Below, piece by piece: positions 42,201 to 48,200 of a stretch of 64,000 bases of DNA (its first letter is position 1; every line of letters begins with the position of its first letter). Origin of the DNA: Antedon mediterranea (Eukaryota; Echinodermata; Crinoidea; Comatulida; Antedonidae); contig NC_092671.1 of assembly GCF_964355755.1 (NCBI RefSeq), positions 18,194,001-18,258,000 on the forward strand, in the 5' to 3' direction. The notes below the pieces were generated by a model that saw only the letters and a list, made by a program, of their open reading frames with translations, did not search any database and was not told the DNA's origin. A program made the position numbers and the translations under genes.

Positions 42201-45200
42201 AAGTATGCAAGTGTAACATTTTGATCCTATTTACTCACGTGTAAAAATAATAATGTATTACATAGTTACGGATTTCTGTCGTTTTTTACTGGCAAGCTCT
42301 TTCGAACGGACAGCATACCGTAGGGTATTTTGATTTTTAAACTCTAGGCCTACTATTATTAAATGAATGGTTTTTCATTTATAATTTGCTGTTTTGTTAT
42401 ATTTATCCCATGTTTAATATAATACATTGTTGGGGACATTTTGCAATACTTTTTATCACTCAGAATATGGCTAAATGTTATAGCCAAAGGCATCGCATAA
42501 CAACTTTAAACAATTTTATAAAGCGATTTTGAAAGCGATATTATACTGATTGATAAGTCGCATAATATGCACTCTTTCTTGTATAATGGGGTAGTACACT
42601 CACCTATTAAGGTTAATATGTTTACGTGGACCGCTGAATGAAAACCGTATTTGCTTATGTTCACAGTATCGAATTTTAATTCACAACAGAATAATACAAT
42701 GAGATACTTGACTTAAATAGCTCCTTCTGACCTGCTATTGTTATATAATTTATATAGAATACAGAAACTTTATTGGTCTCGCATATAAAAACATTATACA
42801 AGAAATTAATTCGTTGTTGGCAGCTATTAAAATCTCTCATACACACATCAATTATATAAAAATTTAAAATAAACATGACAAAAAATTATTTGTACAATTT
42901 AAAAATAGGATATAACAAGAAATATTTCTTACAAAAAAACGCTGCTCGCTTATTGACGTAACAGTTTTAAAGATATATTGTCCCTCTGAAAAATATTTTT
43001 TATTTCAAATTTGTTTTTGAATGTGTCATTTTATTGTCACATAATAGTTATTTTACCTGAAAAAATGAAATTAAAAGCAAAAAATACTTCAATTGTCTGT
43101 CAGACAATGTGGTTTTTGAGTTATAATTAAACGTTTCTTTTCTCTTTCTATAATGTGAATTTTGTTACAGAAGTGAATAACTTTGATATGAAACAGACTC
43201 AATTTAGTTTATTTTATTGCTAAGGTCAAGTCTGGGGGTCACTTCATCATGCCACTTTAAGTGTGAAGTATCATATTACAAACAAAAACTTTCATGGACT
43301 GTTTTGATAATAATTCAATGATTATCTGACAGCCAAATACAGTATTATCATGGGACTCATAAATACCAGAAATGCAGCTGCTACCTATAAATTATAGTGG
43401 AGTTTCCATTTTAACAAAAATGTCAAAGTGTAGTACTATAACTGCTGCTTGATTTCATCTAATTAATGAGTCATCTCGTGTGACGTAGCGGGCTAGAGCA
43501 GCAGCGTGAAAAAAATATAGTATACAGATATTTATCTATCTATTTATTTAGCAGCATACTGTAAATTAGTGGTACACACAAATCACTAATTCCATGGGAA
43601 TAGACTGACTCCATTGGACTATGTACCCAGAATACCCCGGTATAATTTAAACTCAATCTATAAATATATCTTTATGGAAATGGATCCTCCTACAATTATG
43701 CTTTCTTATCGACATAGCCAGAATTAATAATCACGGTCATTTAAAATGTCTGAGCCCCTCATTTAAGATTATCGTATCACAAATCAGTTCATCAAGCCCT
43801 TCGTAAATCATATAAACCCTTCTACGCGTCAATTGCTGAAAGTATTACAACAGCTATAATTGCGCTTGAATGCCTCGGGAAACCGCAGGTGAATAACAAT
43901 AGGGAAGGGACAACCCTGTTTTCCGAAAGAAGTGAGGCGAAAAATCGTCACACTTTAATAATAATATCAGGTATTTCTGTTAATAATAAACAGCATTTAG
44001 GTATATTGCCGTAATCCAATGAAAGAATATTGTGGGCTTCAAAAACTGAATTTAAACATCGAACAAATAGGTGGCAAGTAGGCATACAGTAGCAAATATA
44101 CATTATATCAAGGTAGTTAATGAATATAATTTATGAATATTATTCCAAGGGGTGCTATAACAACATCTATTTTCTAATTAAAGTTCAATACAGTAATTTA
44201 GAGGGCATATAACTAATGAATTAATAAAAATAAATTTGAATAAATTAAAACACGCTGAATTCAGATTGTTTAGCCAAAGTGACAGTATGTGATTAGTAAA
44301 ATTATTTTATTGCGATATCAATGTGATTAGGTTTCAGCATATAGCATACGTAAAGAAGATTACTTATTTTGTGTCCGATAATTTTTTAATTGATAATCCA
44401 GTACATTGTTATACGTTATACAAAACTGCATGTTATTGGCTTCAAAATCAATACGTTTAATAAAAAAAAGCATATATTTCGACATATCAAATGAAATTGC
44501 GCATAGGTGTAGTACACGGTATAAGAGAATAAATAAAGTTAAAATTATCAAAAACTATCAGTTATGATATCAAAATGACGTTATAAAAATTGTTAAAACT
44601 GTTAAAATACCATAAAGGTCAAAGGCGATTAAAAACTAATGCTACTACAGTAATTACAACTGTTTTAAACGTTTAAAAACAAGAAAGAAAAGAAAATTGT
44701 TAAAAAGATAAAAATCACCATTGAAATTTACACCGAATACAATTACCAAATAAGATTACCGTGCCAATGTGATAAAACAAATGCGAGGGATACAATCTTA
44801 GAAGGTCTATTGACCGGTGGTTGTGGGGATGTTCAAATTTGAATATAAACTGTAAATCATTTGTATGACGGCAACTTACACTTTCATATCATATTTTTGT
44901 TCTGGTTTTTAAAATGAAGATCTACTTTGTTTTTGTAGATTGATCATTCCAGAAAAGAGCCAAGTCATTTAAAGAAGCAGCGAATTGGTGACATTAGTGA
45001 CATTCGGTTACGCCACATTCGCTCATCTTCACATTATGTCAAGGATGATAAGTGGTTAATTCTCAAGAGGAATAACATTGAGTCGGAAATCGCTTATTTC
45101 AAATATTAAAGCGTGCCTGGATTGTAAGAAAAAAACAAAGACCCTGGATCTCTATGTCTAGGACTAAGACTTATTGACTGATATTAAGCACGAGTTCGCA

Positions 45201-48200
45201 CCGCAAACGTTATAAGTCATGTGTATTTCCTATACAGTAATATTAAAGAATATATTTCAATTTTGTTAAAGAAACAATATTTATAATCTTCGATGATTCT
45301 CGTAAGCCTACTAAGATTTATAAAGACCTCAAACTGCTGATTACTTGCACCGTACGATGTCATGAACTTATATATAATTTCAAATTATTGAAAGAATTCC
45401 ATTAGGCAAGAGAATATATTGAACGTATCGAAACACGATACATGGACGCCATTTTAAGAAGTCATCTCCTTTGTTCTCGGAAACATTTACTCAGTTTACT
45501 TATCGATAAAGTTGTATTTTCTAGATATAATGACACTCTTAGTAATCGAAGAGAACATACGATATTACGTTATGGTCGCCTAGGGAATTAGAGTGAATAT
45601 TTTAAAGAGGGTGGACGTAATAGCGTGTCTTGTAGCCTAACTTGGCTGAATTGCGCATAGGCGTGGACAACAACTTTCTTCTCCCCATGACCACCTTCGT
45701 GCACTGGGGGTTTTGTAAGTGCATATGAATCCTCTAGTTTCCCTTCAATCCTTAATATCCCTGCTCTAATAAGTGCACCGGGTTCTATCTTCACTAAATA
45801 TTCGAAATCATAAGGGATGACTGCTATTCGTCCCCACCAATCTCATTCACATTAACAAACTACTTTCACCGTGAATTTTCAAAAATGTCAATTAACAATT
45901 AACCTTGAAGTAAATAGAATGTTACCAAATGTGATTTAGCTCATTCATATCAAAGTAGAGCATTAGTGTGCAATCAGACGCAAGCAAACCATGATTGAAA
46001 GTAATCTCAATAAATCGACTCATAGTATAGGCCTAATCATAAATGGCCGCCAAGGAAACTAGATTACGATAAATAATTAAAAGGACGCATTATAAAAAGA
46101 GACTCATAAAAAATGGAAATAGAAAACTACTTTCTTTGTTGATTAAAATCCTTTTATTATCTTAACTACCCAAGGATAAAGCCTCCCGCTTTACAGAAAT
46201 TAAAAATCAAGTAAAAGAAATGTTTAAATGTTATGAAGTAAAAGACACGTTCACATGTTATTAGTAAAATAAATGTTGGCATGTTATTTTGTAAAAGAAA
46301 TGCTGAAATGTTATTAAGTGAAAGAAATTTTGAAATGTTATTATGTAAAAGAAATGTTGACATATTATTACGTAAACAAAATGTTGACATGTTATTATGT
46401 AATAGAAATTGTTACTAATAATTAAACAAAATTGAATGTATACAAATATAAATATAATTGAATTAAAAAACTTTGGAAGACAACCAGAATTGTACTGAAG
46501 TTGCATGCTAATTAGAATAAGTACTGTGATATTTCTATCTATAGCTTGTGAACTTTCTTCTCAACCAACAGTAGAGTACAGTTTTGTTCCTCCCACTGAT
46601 GCCAGTCGCATCCAAGAGGCAGTCTTCTCTAGCATCCAAATATATGGTGGGTCTGACTGTTGAAGGGATTCCTTGACTGAGTTAGCTTCTTAGCTTGACT
46701 AGGAAAGCAGAGAAAAGATTGCTCTGACACACACAATCCTTCATTATTATTTCATATCTTAAAGTAGTTATTATTAATTTACACCTAGTCTACAATAAGT
46801 ATAGTAATGTCAAATTAAAAGTACATTAGGCCTAAATGCACACATTTGCAATGTTGTAAAGTTCAATGTTGTTGCATCATTAATTGACTTTTGTAGGCCT
46901 ACTGTACATTTAATTATGGACTTATAAACATACTATAAATAATTCAATGTATAAAAACGTTTACACTTCATTCCAATCCAATATATATTTTTTTTAACAC
47001 ATTTTCGTTTCGTGCTATGTATTGGATCTGGTTATAAAAGGGTGTTCAGTAAATGATAAATGGATAGTACACCTAAAGAATCATCCATTATCGTAAATTG
47101 ATTAAAACTATCTAATAATTCAACTTAATGGAGCGTGTGCGAACTTTTTCCGTTGGTACTAATAAATGTTAGTTCTTCAATGTTTCCCAAAATAGATATA
47201 AATGACACAATTAGCACATTGTTGTAGGATGTAGGATAAAGAAATACATTATTAATATACTTGCACTTATATAAAGAGTGACTAACACATTCTTAAGCAC
47301 CTGACTGTAAAATTAAATTTAAAAAAAACATAGCGGTATCAACGTTCCGAGGAAGTGGGTATTCATATAATGGTCATTGTTTTTATTAATATTTTTAAGG
47401 AATATTATTAGTACAATTATTTCTGACGAAAGAGAAGTGTAGAAACAAACACTAGAAAAACTAGAAAAAAATAGAAGTTTATGTAATTCAGTGAAAAGTA
47501 CTATAACGTTCACTGCTGCGTCTAATGCACACGTTGGAAGACATTTTACATGGTTACTCCTTTAAAACATATCATTAAGATAAGAGATCACGATACAACA
47601 GAACGGGAACAGAACCATAATAAAGAACAATTTCCCCCGTTCATTTTACGCCAAAGTTCATCTTGATAGGGTGGGGTATTCCAGAGTGTTTCAAGGGTTG
47701 TACTCTTATTGGTTGATATAAATGACAGTAGGCCTATATTTTAAATTTGAGGAAAGTGTCTTTAGGCTGGCCATTGCAACCCGCTACTTTTCAATGGGGA
47801 TACTTCATTAATCTAATAAAGAAGACCTAGGCCTATAACAAATATAGAGGAATAAATATTAATTATAGATATTAATATCGAGCTTTTACGCATTTAAAAT
47901 GGTGTGGTACTGCTGACAGAACAAATAACGGTATAGTTATTACTATAAATTATTATAATACATATACCGTAACATATATTTCGTGCTCGTGACAATAGTT
48001 CGCAGGACATTAATATTTTCTTTTATCGATAAAAATGTCATGCTCTTCGCCAAGAAAGGAAAGTGGGAAAATAGCTACTCGCCAAGGATTAATACGTCAC
48101 CGTACTCAAAGCATGCTATCTAAATTACAGGAAATTCGCTGCATCCGACAAAACCCAATTCTCTGAGTATCGTTACTAATAATATTTTAGTAAATATTAC

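Noticed and set aside
46166-46506. Minus-strand repetitive Leu/Asn/Phe-rich frames
   Set aside because: Generated by the 30-bp tandem repeat; no start context or homology.
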